Shown here piece by piece: positions 9,328 through 18,180 of a stretch of 64,000 bases of DNA (within the stretch, counting starts at the first letter, position 1; each line of letters opens with the position of its first letter). The notes beneath the pieces were generated by a model, which saw only the letters and a list, made by a program, of their open reading frames with translations, did no database searches and was not told where the DNA came from. The stretch comes from Vibrio aerogenes (lineage in GTDB: Bacteria; Pseudomonadota; Gammaproteobacteria; Enterobacterales; Vibrionaceae), in assembly GCF_024346755.1 (NCBI RefSeq), contig NZ_AP024862.1, positions 496,001-560,000 on the forward strand, written 5' to 3'. The position numbers and the translations under genes were made by a program.

Positions 9328-9873
9328 ATGGAAATCAGACAATCAACTGAGTCAGATCGCAGCAGCATTCTTGAAATTCACCAGCATGCTTTCGGGAATG
9401 AGAAAGGCGGGGTGATTGCAACACTTGTTGATGATTTAATGCATGATATGACAGCTGTGCCGGTGCTTTCTTTGGTGGCGGTTGAAGGGAAGCGTCTTGT
9501 GGGGCATGTGCTGTTTACCAAAGCGGAGGTTGACGGTGCGGAGGTCCCTTTATCTGCACAAATACTGGCACCGCTGGCTATATTACCTGACAGTCAGAAA
9601 GCCGGTGTCGGGCTCCGGTTGATCAATGAAGGTTTAGAACAACTGAAAAAATCGGGTGTGGATTTTGTGTTTGTGCTGGGGCATGCCGATTACTATCCGC
9701 GTTGTGGATTCAGGCCGGCAGGCTCTTTGGGATTATGTGCCCCTTATCCGATCCCGGAAGAACATGCCGGGGCATGGATGGTTCAGGAACTGAATCATAA
9801 TTATCTGGGCCAGATCAAAGGAACGGTACATTGTTCGAAAGCACTGAGTGAACCACAACACTGGCGGGAGTAA
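9328..9873 (+). CDS. GNAT N-acetyltransferase
   Basis: This is a 181-residue GNAT-fold acyltransferase, which moves acetyl from acetyl-CoA to an amine. It begins MEIRQSTESDRSSILEIHQHAFG; the acetyl-CoA loop is at LPDSQKAGVGLRLINEG and the C-terminal part has HADYYPRCGFRPA, typical of the subgroup related to predicted N-acetyltransferase YhbS. ATG 9328 is chosen because GGAGGA (9315-9320) is 7 bp upstream; an in-frame ATG at 9322 is too close. The substrate is unknown. The gene stands alone upstream of a small membrane protein. Confidence 0.8.
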   Translation: MEIRQSTESDRSSILEIHQHAFGNEKGGVIATLVDDLMHDMTAVPVLSLVAVEGKRLVGHVLFTKAEVDGAEVPLSAQILAPLAILPDSQKAGVGLRLINEGLEQLKKSGVDFVFVLGHADYYPRCGFRPAGSLGLCAPYPIPEEHAGAWMVQELNHNYLGQIKGTVHCSKALSEPQHWRE

Positions 9874-10058
9874 ATTCAGCTGCGTTGGGTGATTTTTTCG
9901 CACTTGATGGTCCAATCTGTGACATTCATTCACACACAGGCACAAACTTATTCTTCAGTGGTTTTTATTTCTATACTCTCACTGACTGTTTTTCCGGGGA
10001 ACCGCTGTTTTTTCCCGGTTCTCACCAGTGGCTGAAAAAACGTATTGGAGATCTGAGA

Positions 10059-10355
10059 ATGAGACCTTTGATCAGGTTTATTGCACATTTGGTTTTTTTT
10101 ATTGGCTTGAGTTTATTAGTGCTTTTCCCCCGTCACCAATATGAATGGACACCCGGGATGAAGCCATCGGTATCTGTTATTTATGACGATGTGATCACGA
10201 TTCACAGTATTCTGTTTATGCTGATGGTATTGGGTGTGATGATTATTTCGCAGCTTGGACTGATTGCGATGTCGACCAACAGTAAAGAGAGAAAGCGATC
10301 TCTTCTGTTTATTGTCGCATCCATTGTGATCTGGTTTCTCTGGTATTCAGAATAA
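10059..10355 (+). CDS. Small inner-membrane protein
   Basis: This 98-residue protein has three hydrophobic segments (about 6-24, 48-70 and 81-95) and a basic cytosolic loop (NSKERKRS) between the last two. ATG 10059 is preceded by TTGGAG at 8 bp. A longer in-frame extension to 9885 has no ribosome site and is unlikely. No family is recognised. It may be cotranscribed with gsk, 109 bp downstream, but no promoter evidence links them. Confidence 0.55.
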   Translation: MRPLIRFIAHLVFFIGLSLLVLFPRHQYEWTPGMKPSVSVIYDDVITIHSILFMLMVLGVMIISQLGLIAMSTNSKERKRSLLFIVASIVIWFLWYSE

Positions 10356-10463
10356 GATTGCGCTGGTTTTCTCTGTCAGAAGAATTGCACCGCTGTCACG
10401 GAGCAGATAAAATTGCGCCTTTTGTTATTTCAACCAATTGTTACCCCAACCAACAGGCGCAGT

Positions 10464-11768
10464 ATGAAGTTTCCCGGTCAACGCAAATCCAGGCACTATT
10501 TTCCAGTCTCTGAGCGCGATACGCTCATCATGCCAAATACGGCAAATCATACACTCACGCTGAATCATGTGATTGGCATGGCGCAGGTGATTGTTGATAT
10601 TGAAGCGAAAGTGCCTGATGCACTGATTGAAAAGTATGAGCTGGTGATTGGTCAGTCGCTGGTGATTGATGATGCGAAAGCTGAAGCGTTATATCAGGAG
10701 CTGTCAGAGAGCCAGCTGATTACAGATCAGTTTGCCGGTGGAACAATTGGCAACACCTTACATAATTATTCTGTGCTGGCGGATGCGAGATCCACGCTGC
10801 TGGGTGTCATGAGTGAGAATATCCGGATTGGCAGCTACGGTTATCAGTATTTATCAAATACATCCAGCAGGGTTGACCTGAATTATCTCCAGGGTGTGGA
10901 TGGCCCTATCGGGCGGTGCTTTACCCTGATTTCTGAGAATGGTGAAAGAACATTTGCGATTAATGCCGGTAAGATGAACTTTCTGCGCCCGGAAAGTATC
11001 CCGCAAGAGATATTCAAGACCGCATCTGCACTGGTATTGAGCTCGTATTTGCTGCGTTGTAAAGCTCATGAGCCGATCTCTGATGCCGCGATGCAGTCCA
11101 TTGAGTATGCGAAAAAATATCAGGTGCCGATTGTGTTAACGTTGGGCACCAAATATATGATTGAACAAGATGTTGATTTCTGGCAGTCATTTATCAAAAA
11201 CCATATTACAGTGGTCGCGATGAACGAAGAAGAAGCGCAGGCCCTGACGGGGATTGCTGACCCTTTACTGGCGGCAGATAAGACACTGGACTGGGCTGAT
11301 ATGGTGCTGTGTACCGCCGGGCCTGTGGGTTTGTTTATGGCAGGTTACACGGATGATGCCGCGAAAAGAGAGACCAGACGGCCTCTGTTACCGGGGGCAA
11401 TTGCTGAATTTAACCAGTATGAATTCAGCCGGCCGATGAGAAAAAGCGACTGTACCCGGCCGGTCAGAGTTTATTCTCATATTTCCCCGTATATGGGCGG
11501 ACCGGAGAAAATCAAAAATACCAATGGCGCCGGTGATGCAGCGCTTGCTGCGGTTTTGCATGATATGGCTGCAAATGAATTCCATCAGGCGAATGTGCCA
11601 AATTCGGTAAAACATGACTACCGTTGCCTGACTTACTCTTCTTTCTCCCAGGTCTGCAAATATGCGAACCGTGTCAGCTATGAAGTGCTGGTGCAGCATT
11701 CTCCCCGTTTGTCCAGAGGATTGCCTGAGCGGGAAGATTGCCTGGAAGAGTCATACTGGGAGCGATAA
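10464..11768 (+). CDS. gsk: Inosine-guanosine kinase
   Basis: Starting at ATG 10464 (MKFPGQRKSRHYFPV) the protein is 434 residues, the same length as E. coli Gsk, and is collinear with it. It is a PfkB-family kinase that phosphorylates guanosine and inosine with ATP in purine salvage. Visible signatures are QFAGGTIGNTLHNYSVLAD near the N-terminal sugar-binding part, YLQGVDGPIGRCFTLI, and the anion-hole/catalytic base motif NTNGAGDAALAA near residue 360. The C-terminus SPRLSRGLPEREDCLEESYW is also conserved. It converges with the deacetylase-like gene, and the 16-bp gap holds no obvious terminator. This is an ordinary chromosomal gene. Confidence 0.95.
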   Translation: MKFPGQRKSRHYFPVSERDTLIMPNTANHTLTLNHVIGMAQVIVDIEAKVPDALIEKYELVIGQSLVIDDAKAEALYQELSESQLITDQFAGGTIGNTLHNYSVLADARSTLLGVMSENIRIGSYGYQYLSNTSSRVDLNYLQGVDGPIGRCFTLISENGERTFAINAGKMNFLRPESIPQEIFKTASALVLSSYLLRCKAHEPISDAAMQSIEYAKKYQVPIVLTLGTKYMIEQDVDFWQSFIKNHITVVAMNEEEAQALTGIADPLLAADKTLDWADMVLCTAGPVGLFMAGYTDDAAKRETRRPLLPGAIAEFNQYEFSRPMRKSDCTRPVRVYSHISPYMGGPEKIKNTNGAGDAALAAVLHDMAANEFHQANVPNSVKHDYRCLTYSSFSQVCKYANRVSYEVLVQHSPRLSRGLPEREDCLEESYWER

Positions 11769-11784
11769 CGGTGATGACTGACCG

Positions 11785-12705
11785 TCATTGCTGAGCACAG
11801 GCATGCTGGTATGCGGCATCAATTAAATGCATGTGATGCGGTATCAGGTCGCCATGGTTTGCCCTGTAACCGCCGCCAACGACACAGGCCATCGGAATTT
11901 GCAGCCGGTGAGCCCGAGTGATCATCCACCGGTCACGGGTTGCAATGGCGTCCGATGATATATTCAGATGTCCCAGTTCATCGTCTTGATGAATATCTAC
12001 ACCAGCATCGTAAATAATCAGGTCTGGCTGATGATGAGACAGAGCCATGGAGACAACTTCACGGAATGTTGTCAGGAAAATCTCATCTGTGGCAAATTTT
12101 TCGAATGGTACGTCATAATCTGATGGTGGTTTGCGGGAAGGGAAGTTTTTCTCGCAGTGGAAAGAGACGGTAATGATATGACGGTTATCCCGGCATAAGC
12201 TCGCGGTGCCGTCACCATGGTGAACATCGCTGTCGATAATCATCACTGTATCGATATCGGGATGCTTTAACGATTGATGAGCTGCCAATACCAAATCATT
12301 GATTAAACAAAACCCGCTGCCAAAATCATGATGCGCGTGGTGATAGCCGCCGCTGAGATGAATTGCGAGCCCATGCTGTTGAGCCAGCGCTGCGGTCATG
12401 ACGGTTCCGCCGGCTGAATAACAGGTACGCTCGATCAGCCTCTCACTCCACGGAAAACCAATCCGGCGCATTTTCGCTGCCGGTAACTGTCCGCTGAACA
12501 GCGCTGTAATATAATCCGGTGCATGAACCTGAGCAATGATATCTTGTGGTAGTTTTTCTGGTGTCACCCAGATGAATGGTTCTGAGTTGTAACCAGACTG
12601 TATCGCCTCATACAACAGCCGGTATTTATTCATCGGATAGCGGTGGCCTTCGGGTAACTCAAGGGCAGAATACACCGGATGATATACCAGGGGAATGACA
12701 GCCAT
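11785..12705 (-). CDS. Histone-deacetylase-family amidohydrolase
   Basis: This 306-residue protein is of the arginase/deacetylase fold: a zinc enzyme that removes acyl groups from amines (bacterial members act on acetylpolyamines or similar small molecules). Metal and catalytic signatures are in order: LSGGYHHAHHDFGSGFC (His pair), MIIDSDVHHGDGTA (Asp and His ligands), YDAGVDIHQDDELG, and VVGGGYRANH at the C-terminus. The start at 12705 (MAVIPLVYHPVYS) is typical of the family. It diverges from the photolyase-like gene over 166 bp. The substrate is not deducible. Confidence 0.88.
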   Translation of the reverse strand: MAVIPLVYHPVYSALELPEGHRYPMNKYRLLYEAIQSGYNSEPFIWVTPEKLPQDIIAQVHAPDYITALFSGQLPAAKMRRIGFPWSERLIERTCYSAGGTVMTAALAQQHGLAIHLSGGYHHAHHDFGSGFCLINDLVLAAHQSLKHPDIDTVMIIDSDVHHGDGTASLCRDNRHIITVSFHCEKNFPSRKPPSDYDVPFEKFATDEIFLTTFREVVSMALSHHQPDLIIYDAGVDIHQDDELGHLNISSDAIATRDRWMITRAHRLQIPMACVVGGGYRANHGDLIPHHMHLIDAAYQHACAQQ

Positions 12706-12871
12706 TGATTGTCTCGTCTGTTTGTTCTGATGTTGGCTATTAAACGGTTTTTAACCGGAAAATTCAAATCACGGTACGACTGGCTGGCCTATCATTCTTA
12801 ATGAAACAAAAAGCTTTAAATGAAACAAAGACTTTTGAATCAAAGAAAAACAACACAGGAGAAGATGGCTT

Positions 12872-14413
12872 GTGGGGAAATTAAGAGTAATTTTGGGCGA
12901 TCAGCTCAATGAGCAGATTTCCAGCCTGCAGGGAACAGATAAGACGCAGGATGTGATTCTTATGTGTGAAGTTCAGGAAGAAGCGACCTATGTCAGACAT
13001 CATCAAAAGAAGATCGCTTTTATTTTTTCGGCCATGCGGCATTTTGCCCAATCACTGAAGGCGCAGGGATATGAGGTTTGGTATACCCGGCTGAATGATC
13101 CGCAAAACAGCGGCAGTTTTACCGGGGAAGTTGTCCGTTGTTTGCAGCAACATGCGTGCGACGCGGTTATCCTCACTCAGCCGGGTGAATACCGGGTTGC
13201 TGAGATGGTTCGCTCCTGGCCTGAACAATTGAATCTGCCGGTTGATGTCCGGGAAGATAACCGGTTCTTATGCCCGGTTGAAGACTTCAGACAGTGGGCA
13301 AAAGGTCGTCAGCAGCTGCGGATGGAATATTTCTATCGTGATATGCGACGGCGGTATCGCATCTTACTGGAAGATGATGAGAAGCCTGTGGGCGGGAAAT
13401 GGAACTATGATACAGAGAACCGAAAGCCAGTGACAACGTCACTTGATATACCGCCTCATTTCAGTTCAGCACCCGATGAGATCACCCGGCAGGTCATTGC
13501 GCTGGTCTCGGCCCGGTTTTCTGATCATTTTGGCGACATCGAACCATTTTATTTTGCCGTCACCCGCCAACAGGCGCTGGTGGCTCTGACATCATTTATT
13601 GATAACCGGCTGCGTTATTTTGGCGATTATCAGGATGCGATGCTCGAGGGCGAACCCTGGATGTTTCATTCTCATCTGAGTTTTTATCTTAACTGTGGCT
13701 TATTGCTGCCGCTGGAATGTGTCAGGGCGGCGGAAGCAGCCTGGCGCGAAGGAAAAGCCCCGTTAAATGCTGTGGAAGGCTTTATTCGTCAGCTGATCGG
13801 ATGGCGCGAATTTGTCCGGGGAATTTACTGGCTGAATATGCCGGATTATGCATCCCGGAATTATTTTGGCGTCAAGGGGAAGTTACCGGCATTTTACTGG
13901 AGCGGTGAGACAGAGATGAACTGTTTACGTCAATGTGTTCTTGAAACCCGGAAACATGCTTATGCGCACCATATTCAGCGTTTGATGGTCCTTGGTAATT
14001 TTGCGCTATTGACCGGGGTGAATCCTGATGCGTTGAATCAGTGGTTTTTAAGTGTCTATGCAGATGCGTATGAGTGGGTCGAGTTACCTAATGTGACCGG
14101 CATGGTTTTATTTGCCGATGGCGGCTACCTTGCCAGCAAACCTTATGCAGCCGGAGGAAGCTATATTCATAAAATGTCGGACTATTGTCGAAAGTGCCGC
14201 TATAAAGTCACTCAAAAAAATGGCGCTGATGCCTGTCCCTTTAATTATCTTTACTGGGATTTTCTGATCCGGAACCGGGAAAAACTGTCGTTGAATCCGC
14301 GTGTTGCAATGATGTATAAAACTTATGACCGGATGAATGAGGAAAAACACCGGGCAATCAGGCAGGACAGTCAAACATTTCTTACGCAGCTTTCAGAAGA
14401 AGAGCCGCAGTGA
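12872..14413 (+). CDS. FeS-containing photolyase/cryptochrome-related protein
   Basis: This 513-residue protein has an N-terminal Rossmann-like DPRP domain (LRVILGDQLNEQISSL) and a C-terminal FAD-binding photolyase domain. It belongs to the FeS-BCP/CryPro group, whose studied members repair (6-4) photoproducts using light. The likely cluster cysteines are in NCLRQCVLETRKHAYAHHI, DYCRKCRYK and DACPFNYLYWDF. The start is a GTG with AGGAG about 12 bp upstream. It diverges from the deacetylase-like gene. Family assignment is firm; the photochemical role is taken from homologues. Confidence 0.88.
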   Translation: MGKLRVILGDQLNEQISSLQGTDKTQDVILMCEVQEEATYVRHHQKKIAFIFSAMRHFAQSLKAQGYEVWYTRLNDPQNSGSFTGEVVRCLQQHACDAVILTQPGEYRVAEMVRSWPEQLNLPVDVREDNRFLCPVEDFRQWAKGRQQLRMEYFYRDMRRRYRILLEDDEKPVGGKWNYDTENRKPVTTSLDIPPHFSSAPDEITRQVIALVSARFSDHFGDIEPFYFAVTRQQALVALTSFIDNRLRYFGDYQDAMLEGEPWMFHSHLSFYLNCGLLLPLECVRAAEAAWREGKAPLNAVEGFIRQLIGWREFVRGIYWLNMPDYASRNYFGVKGKLPAFYWSGETEMNCLRQCVLETRKHAYAHHIQRLMVLGNFALLTGVNPDALNQWFLSVYADAYEWVELPNVTGMVLFADGGYLASKPYAAGGSYIHKMSDYCRKCRYKVTQKNGADACPFNYLYWDFLIRNREKLSLNPRVAMMYKTYDRMNEEKHRAIRQDSQTFLTQLSEEEPQ

Positions 14414-14515
14414 ATCAGCGGGAGAAAAAATGACCTGCACCGAAAAGGCAGTGGAAAAAAGTGCAGGCCGGATTGAGAGACAATCAAAAATTTACAGGAA
14501 TATGAACAGAAATCA

Positions 14516-15559
14516 TTAAACCAGTTCTGCCAGCATCTCTTCTGAGTAATCGTTTAAAGGTGCGGCAGAACGAACTTTGCTGACGTAGTCCGGGTTCGCA
14601 ATCAGCGGACGGCCGATAGCCAACAGGTCAAATTTGTTTTCCTGAATCGCCTGCGTGCCGGTTTCAGCAGAGTAGCTGCCGACACCAATCAGCGTCTTCG
14701 AATAATTTTCGCGCAGATATTGTGAAGTTGTGGCGCCGCCCAGCACCTCAAATGTCATACTGTCATCGAAAATGCCGGCATGCAGATAAGCCAGATTTCG
14801 CTTTTCCAAAGCCGGTAGCAGAAAGTCGAATACTGCACGGTCGCGCGCATCTGGCTGGACGCCGAAATAAGCGCCCGGAGACAAACGCAGTCCTGTCCGG
14901 TCGGCGCCGATACGTTGAATCACTTCATCAACGACTTCCAGTGCAAAGCGGGACATATTTTCAGGGCTGCTTCCATATTGATCGTTCCGGTGGTTGGTAT
15001 CGAAATGAAGGAACTGGTCAATCAGGTAACCGTTCGCACCGTGAATTTCCACGCCGTCAAACCCGGCTTCAATGGCATTTTCAGCTGCTTGCCCAAAATC
15101 CGCCACCAGTTGGTTGATGTCTTCGGGGGTGACTGATTTAGGGACTGTGTAAACAAGCTCTCGCATCCGTGGGACCGAACCTTCTGCAGCTACGGCGGAA
15201 GGAGCCAGTGCGTCGCCGCCGTGGAAATGAGGATGCGCCACCCGCCCGGTGTGCCAAAGCTGGAGGAAAATTTTACCGTCATTCGCATGAACGGCATCGG
15301 TGACTTTTTTCCATCCGGCAATTTGTGCCGCAGTGAAAATACCCGGCGTGTTCGGATAACCCTGTCCATCCGGCCGGATAATGGTTGCTTCGGAAATGAT
15401 CAGCCCGGTTTCTGCCCGGCGGGCATAGTAGGCCGCCATAGCGTCTGTGGGAACCAGATCATCACTGGCCATACAGCGTGTCAGTGGCGCCATAATAATC
15501 CGGTTTTTGAGCGTCAGTGTGTCATTGAGTGGATAAGGCTGGAATAAAACATCTGTCAT
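14516..15559 (-). CDS. Alkene reductase, old yellow enzyme family (NemA-like)
   Basis: This 347-residue FMN-dependent ene reductase starts MTDVLFQPYPLNDTLTLKNR, where AAGGAAA supports ATG 15559 over an upstream extension. Motifs include RIIMAPLTRCMASDD, LQLWHTGRVAHP, GFDGVEIHGANGYLIDQFL (the His-Asn pair that holds the substrate carbonyl), RLSPGAYFG and LLAIGRPLIANPDY. It reduces activated C=C or nitro compounds with NAD(P)H. It diverges from a TetR gene across a region with two palindromes, the same layout as the nemRA type of electrophile response; inducible control by that TetR is inferred. Confidence 0.9.
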   Translation of the reverse strand: MTDVLFQPYPLNDTLTLKNRIIMAPLTRCMASDDLVPTDAMAAYYARRAETGLIISEATIIRPDGQGYPNTPGIFTAAQIAGWKKVTDAVHANDGKIFLQLWHTGRVAHPHFHGGDALAPSAVAAEGSVPRMRELVYTVPKSVTPEDINQLVADFGQAAENAIEAGFDGVEIHGANGYLIDQFLHFDTNHRNDQYGSSPENMSRFALEVVDEVIQRIGADRTGLRLSPGAYFGVQPDARDRAVFDFLLPALEKRNLAYLHAGIFDDSMTFEVLGGATTSQYLRENYSKTLIGVGSYSAETGTQAIQENKFDLLAIGRPLIANPDYVSKVRSAAPLNDYSEEMLAELV

Positions 15560-15611
15560 GATCCGGTTTCCTTTTCTGAGAGTGATCATCGTTGGTTTGT
15601 CTATCCTAATC

Positions 15612-15661
15612 TATTCTTGAATGATCATTCAATATATTTTTGAATGAATGTTCAAGAATGT
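15612..15661. promoter_or_regulatory. Twin operator between OYE and TetR genes
   Basis: A perfect palindrome TTGAATGATCATTCAA (15617-15632) and a near-palindrome TTGAATGAATGTTCAA (15640-15655) lie centre-to-centre 23 bp apart. The outer arms ATTCTTGAA and TTCAAGAAT make the whole block symmetric. This is the likely binding site for the adjacent TetR regulator, controlling both divergent genes. Confidence 0.75.
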
Positions 15662-15718
15662 TTGTCTGATGGCGCAGGAAACAGTAAAGTAGCGGTGATA
15701 AAGAAGAGAGGAAGAATC

Positions 15719-16288
15719 ATGCGTGTGGCTGAGTTTGATCGCGAAAAAGTGCTTTGTGCAGCGATGAATGCTTTTGTTGATAAGGGTTATAATAAAACCA
15801 GTATGCAGGATCTGAAGCAGGCAACCGGGCTGCATCCGGGATCTATCTACTGTGCGTTCGGGAATAAACGGGGACTGTTGCTGGCAGCACTGGAACATTA
15901 CGCTCAGGAATCAAGACAAAAATTTGAAAATTGCTTTGATGCTCAGCCAACTATCAGAGAAGGCTTCAGATGTTATTTTGAGTTGCTTTTGTTGTCGTGT
16001 GAGCATCAGTCAGATTGTTTGATGCAAAAAGCACTCAGTGACATGCACCGGCAGGATAATGAAATGGAAAGCCACATTTGTCAGTTATTGTCAGACTGGC
16101 AGGCACTGATCACGGAAAAAATCATTTCCGGGCAGCAATGCGGGGAAATTTCTTCAGATCAAACAGCAAAGATGCTTAGTCAATATCTGGTGATGAGTAT
16201 TTTCGGTTTGAGAAGTTACTCGCACCTGTCTTCCGAGCCGGATGTTTTGCGTGGATTAGTTGATCGCGTGCTTTCTGTGCTGGAGTAA
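15719..16288 (+). CDS. TetR-family repressor next to the ene reductase
   Basis: This 189-residue protein starts MRVAEFDREKVLCAAM after GAGAGGAAG. The N-terminal helix-turn-helix is NKTSMQDLKQATGLHPGSIY followed by FGNKRGLLLAAL. The C-terminal ligand domain contains several cysteines (ENCFDAQ, LLSCEHQSDCLMQK), which fits a redox or electrophile sensor of the NemR kind, though that is inference. It is transcribed away from the OYE gene with the twin palindromes between them, and is followed by a stem-loop terminator. Confidence 0.85.
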   Translation: MRVAEFDREKVLCAAMNAFVDKGYNKTSMQDLKQATGLHPGSIYCAFGNKRGLLLAALEHYAQESRQKFENCFDAQPTIREGFRCYFELLLLSCEHQSDCLMQKALSDMHRQDNEMESHICQLLSDWQALITEKIISGQQCGEISSDQTAKMLSQYLVMSIFGLRSYSHLSSEPDVLRGLVDRVLSVLE

Positions 16289-16297
16289 ACACGTTGT

Positions 16298-16332
16298 TTG
16301 CCTGATGATGCAGCGATCAGGCAAGTTTTCGT
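16298..16332 (+). terminator. Terminator after TetR gene
   Basis: The stem TTGCCTGAT/ATCAGGCAA has a 9-nt loop and is followed by GTTTTC. It lies between two convergent genes and could serve both. Confidence 0.65.
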
Positions 16333-16338
16333 GAAAGC

Positions 16339-16926
16339 CTACCGTGAAAAACAAGGCAGATTCGAAGAAAAATCATAGGCAAAGGGCTGGCAAATGATCT
16401 CTTTGATATGTTTGTCCCCTTCATCGACATAATTGAAGCCAACAATATATTGGCCGTCAGTACAGTCAGCAAACTCACCTTTATTCAGTGGCGTTCTTGT
16501 CCGGTGATTAATATTGGCATCGATCAGTTCAAATTTAATCAGTTTTTTAAATACAAATGATTTTCTTAATTCACGGCATTTAAATTGTTCAATGCTGCGT
16601 TGATTATTCTCTGTTCCTTTTCGATCGTCCGCAACATAATACAAAGAGGTGACGATATAACCATTTGGGCAGGTGTAATCATTACTTTTATGTCCCTGCA
16701 TCGTTTTTTGCGCTTCTTTGCTGAAAGCCCCTTTTACAAAGGCATGGGTATCGACGCTGACTTCTTCCACGCTCAGATCTTTGCCGCCGAGTCTCATACC
16801 GTCAAAGGGGGCATCATAGCTATACCAGGCTGTTTTTCCGTTACCGATATAACGATGGTTCGCTGCATAAATATTTGCACTGAAGAACGAGCAGATAAAA
16901 AAAAGAGCCACACCTTTTCTCATCAT
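16339..16926 (-). CDS. Secreted hypothetical protein
   Basis: This 195-residue protein has a clear signal peptide (MMRKGVALFFICSFFSANIYA, probable cleavage after IYA). The mature part has at least five cysteines (YTCPNGY, FKCREL, ADCTDGQ, IICQPF, LPCFSR), so disulfides in the periplasm or outside are likely. Two repeated segments look alike, TCPNGYIVTSLYYV and DCTDGQYIVGFNYV, suggesting an internal duplication of a small beta module. I recognise no family. The stop is close to the TetR terminator on the other strand. Confidence 0.65.
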   Translation of the reverse strand: MMRKGVALFFICSFFSANIYAANHRYIGNGKTAWYSYDAPFDGMRLGGKDLSVEEVSVDTHAFVKGAFSKEAQKTMQGHKSNDYTCPNGYIVTSLYYVADDRKGTENNQRSIEQFKCRELRKSFVFKKLIKFELIDANINHRTRTPLNKGEFADCTDGQYIVGFNYVDEGDKHIKEIICQPFAYDFSSNLPCFSR

Positions 16927-17190
16927 ATATTTCCATGTCTGTATTCATTTCCTGAAATATAAAAGTAGGATATGAATTGAAAAAATAAAAGCGCCTGCGT
17001 TTTCTATATACTGAAACCATCTGAAAACCACATCTTCAGGTGGCCTGGGTCTGTCTTTGTGGCAAAGTCTTTACTTCAAAGCCTCGATGATGTGAATAAA
17101 TTTACGCAGTATTGGCTTGACGCTAAACTGTGGGTTATATACTGATGCTCACTATGTTGTAAATAAGTGGTGTAAATAAGGAGTTTTTTC

Positions 17191-17358
17191 ATGAAATGTA
17201 TACTGATGGCGGTCACTCTGGCATTTGTTCTCAGCGGATGTTCCGGCACATGGGAAGGTGTAAAAAGTGATTCGTCTGATATCTGGAATAAGACCAAAGA
17301 AGTTACCAGTGATGCTGTGCAGGGAACGAAGGAAGCGATTCATGAAGCGACGGAGTAA
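17191..17358 (+). CDS. Small entericidin-like lipoprotein
   Basis: This 55-residue protein begins MKCILMAVTLAFVLSGCSG, a lipoprotein signal with lipobox LSGC. The mature part of about 39 residues (GTWEGVKSDSSDIW... ending in EAIHEATE) is amphipathic and Lys/Asp/Glu-rich, like entericidin/small envelope-stress lipoproteins. TAAGGAG precedes ATG 17191. It stands alone between a secreted protein and a methyltransferase. Assignment rests on size, lipobox and composition only. Confidence 0.7.
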   Translation: MKCILMAVTLAFVLSGCSGTWEGVKSDSSDIWNKTKEVTSDAVQGTKEAIHEATE

Positions 17359-17410
17359 CGGGATTGCTATCTGATTGTGGTTTTGCGAACAACAGCTGTG
17401 GTGGTAATAA

Positions 17411-18055
17411 ATGACGGATATAAAACCAGATTATTTTGTTCATGATGATTTGTATAAACAGGCCAGAGAAGCCGGATGGGAAGGATGGGGCGGTCATCAA
17501 AGGATGGCGAATGCAGCATTGGTGGATCGTTTTTTCGGTTTATCCGGTATTCCGCAACAAGGGAAGCTGCTTGAACTGGGATGTGGTGAAGGACATCATT
17601 GCCGGTTGTTTGCACAGCATGGTTATGAAGTGTCCGGGGTTGATATTTCACCGACGGCGATTGCATGGGCGAATGAAAAAGCGGCAGAGACGGGATGTCA
17701 CGGGCAATTTCTGGTGGCTGATTTAACTAACCCATGTTTAAAACTGCCGGAAAGATACAACATCGTTATTGACGGGAATTGTCTGCATTGCATCATCGGT
17801 GCCGACCGTGCAGTCTTTTTAATGCAAGTGTTTCATGCACTGGAAACCCGCGGCATCTTTTTTGTCAGCAGTCTGTGTTCAAAAGATAACAACAACTATC
17901 AAACAGACCGGGATGGCTTGCCGTACCGGCATGTTGCCTCGGCTGAAAACCTGCAGGCCGAGTTAAAGCAAGCGGGATTCAGGGTAATAAAAACCAGGCT
18001 TTATGAGCGTGAAAAATTCAACCATATCACGGTCCATGCCGTCAAACCGGGTTAA
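17411..18055 (+). CDS. Class I SAM-dependent methyltransferase
   Basis: This 214-residue Rossmann-fold methyltransferase has motif I LLELGCGEGHH, an acidic end of strand 2 (GYEVSGVDIS), motif II FLVADLTNP and motif IV-like YNIVIDGNCLHC. The sequence resembles small-molecule methyltransferases of the TehB/thiopurine kind. The substrate is unknown. Start MTDIKPDYFVHDDLYK, with GGTGG about 7 bp upstream. It is preceded by the small lipoprotein gene (52 bp) and followed by a tandem-repeat intergenic stretch. Confidence 0.82.
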   Translation: MTDIKPDYFVHDDLYKQAREAGWEGWGGHQRMANAALVDRFFGLSGIPQQGKLLELGCGEGHHCRLFAQHGYEVSGVDISPTAIAWANEKAAETGCHGQFLVADLTNPCLKLPERYNIVIDGNCLHCIIGADRAVFLMQVFHALETRGIFFVSSLCSKDNNNYQTDRDGLPYRHVASAENLQAELKQAGFRVIKTRLYEREKFNHITVHAVKPG

Positions 18056-18094
18056 ACACTTTTCAGGTGTCGTGTTCGGTTTTCGACAACCCGG

Positions 18095-18180
18095 CTTTCA
18101 GCGTCTCAGTTTTCAACAAATCAGTTTTCAACAACGCAGTTCTTCTCTCAACAGCTTAGCTCTTCTCTCAACAACTTTCT
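18095..18180. repeat. Degenerate short tandem repeats after the methyltransferase gene
   Basis: The unit TCAGTTTTCAACAA occurs about twice, followed by two copies of CTCTTCTCTCAACA. The array ends at the stop of the convergent YibE/F gene. Confidence 0.55.
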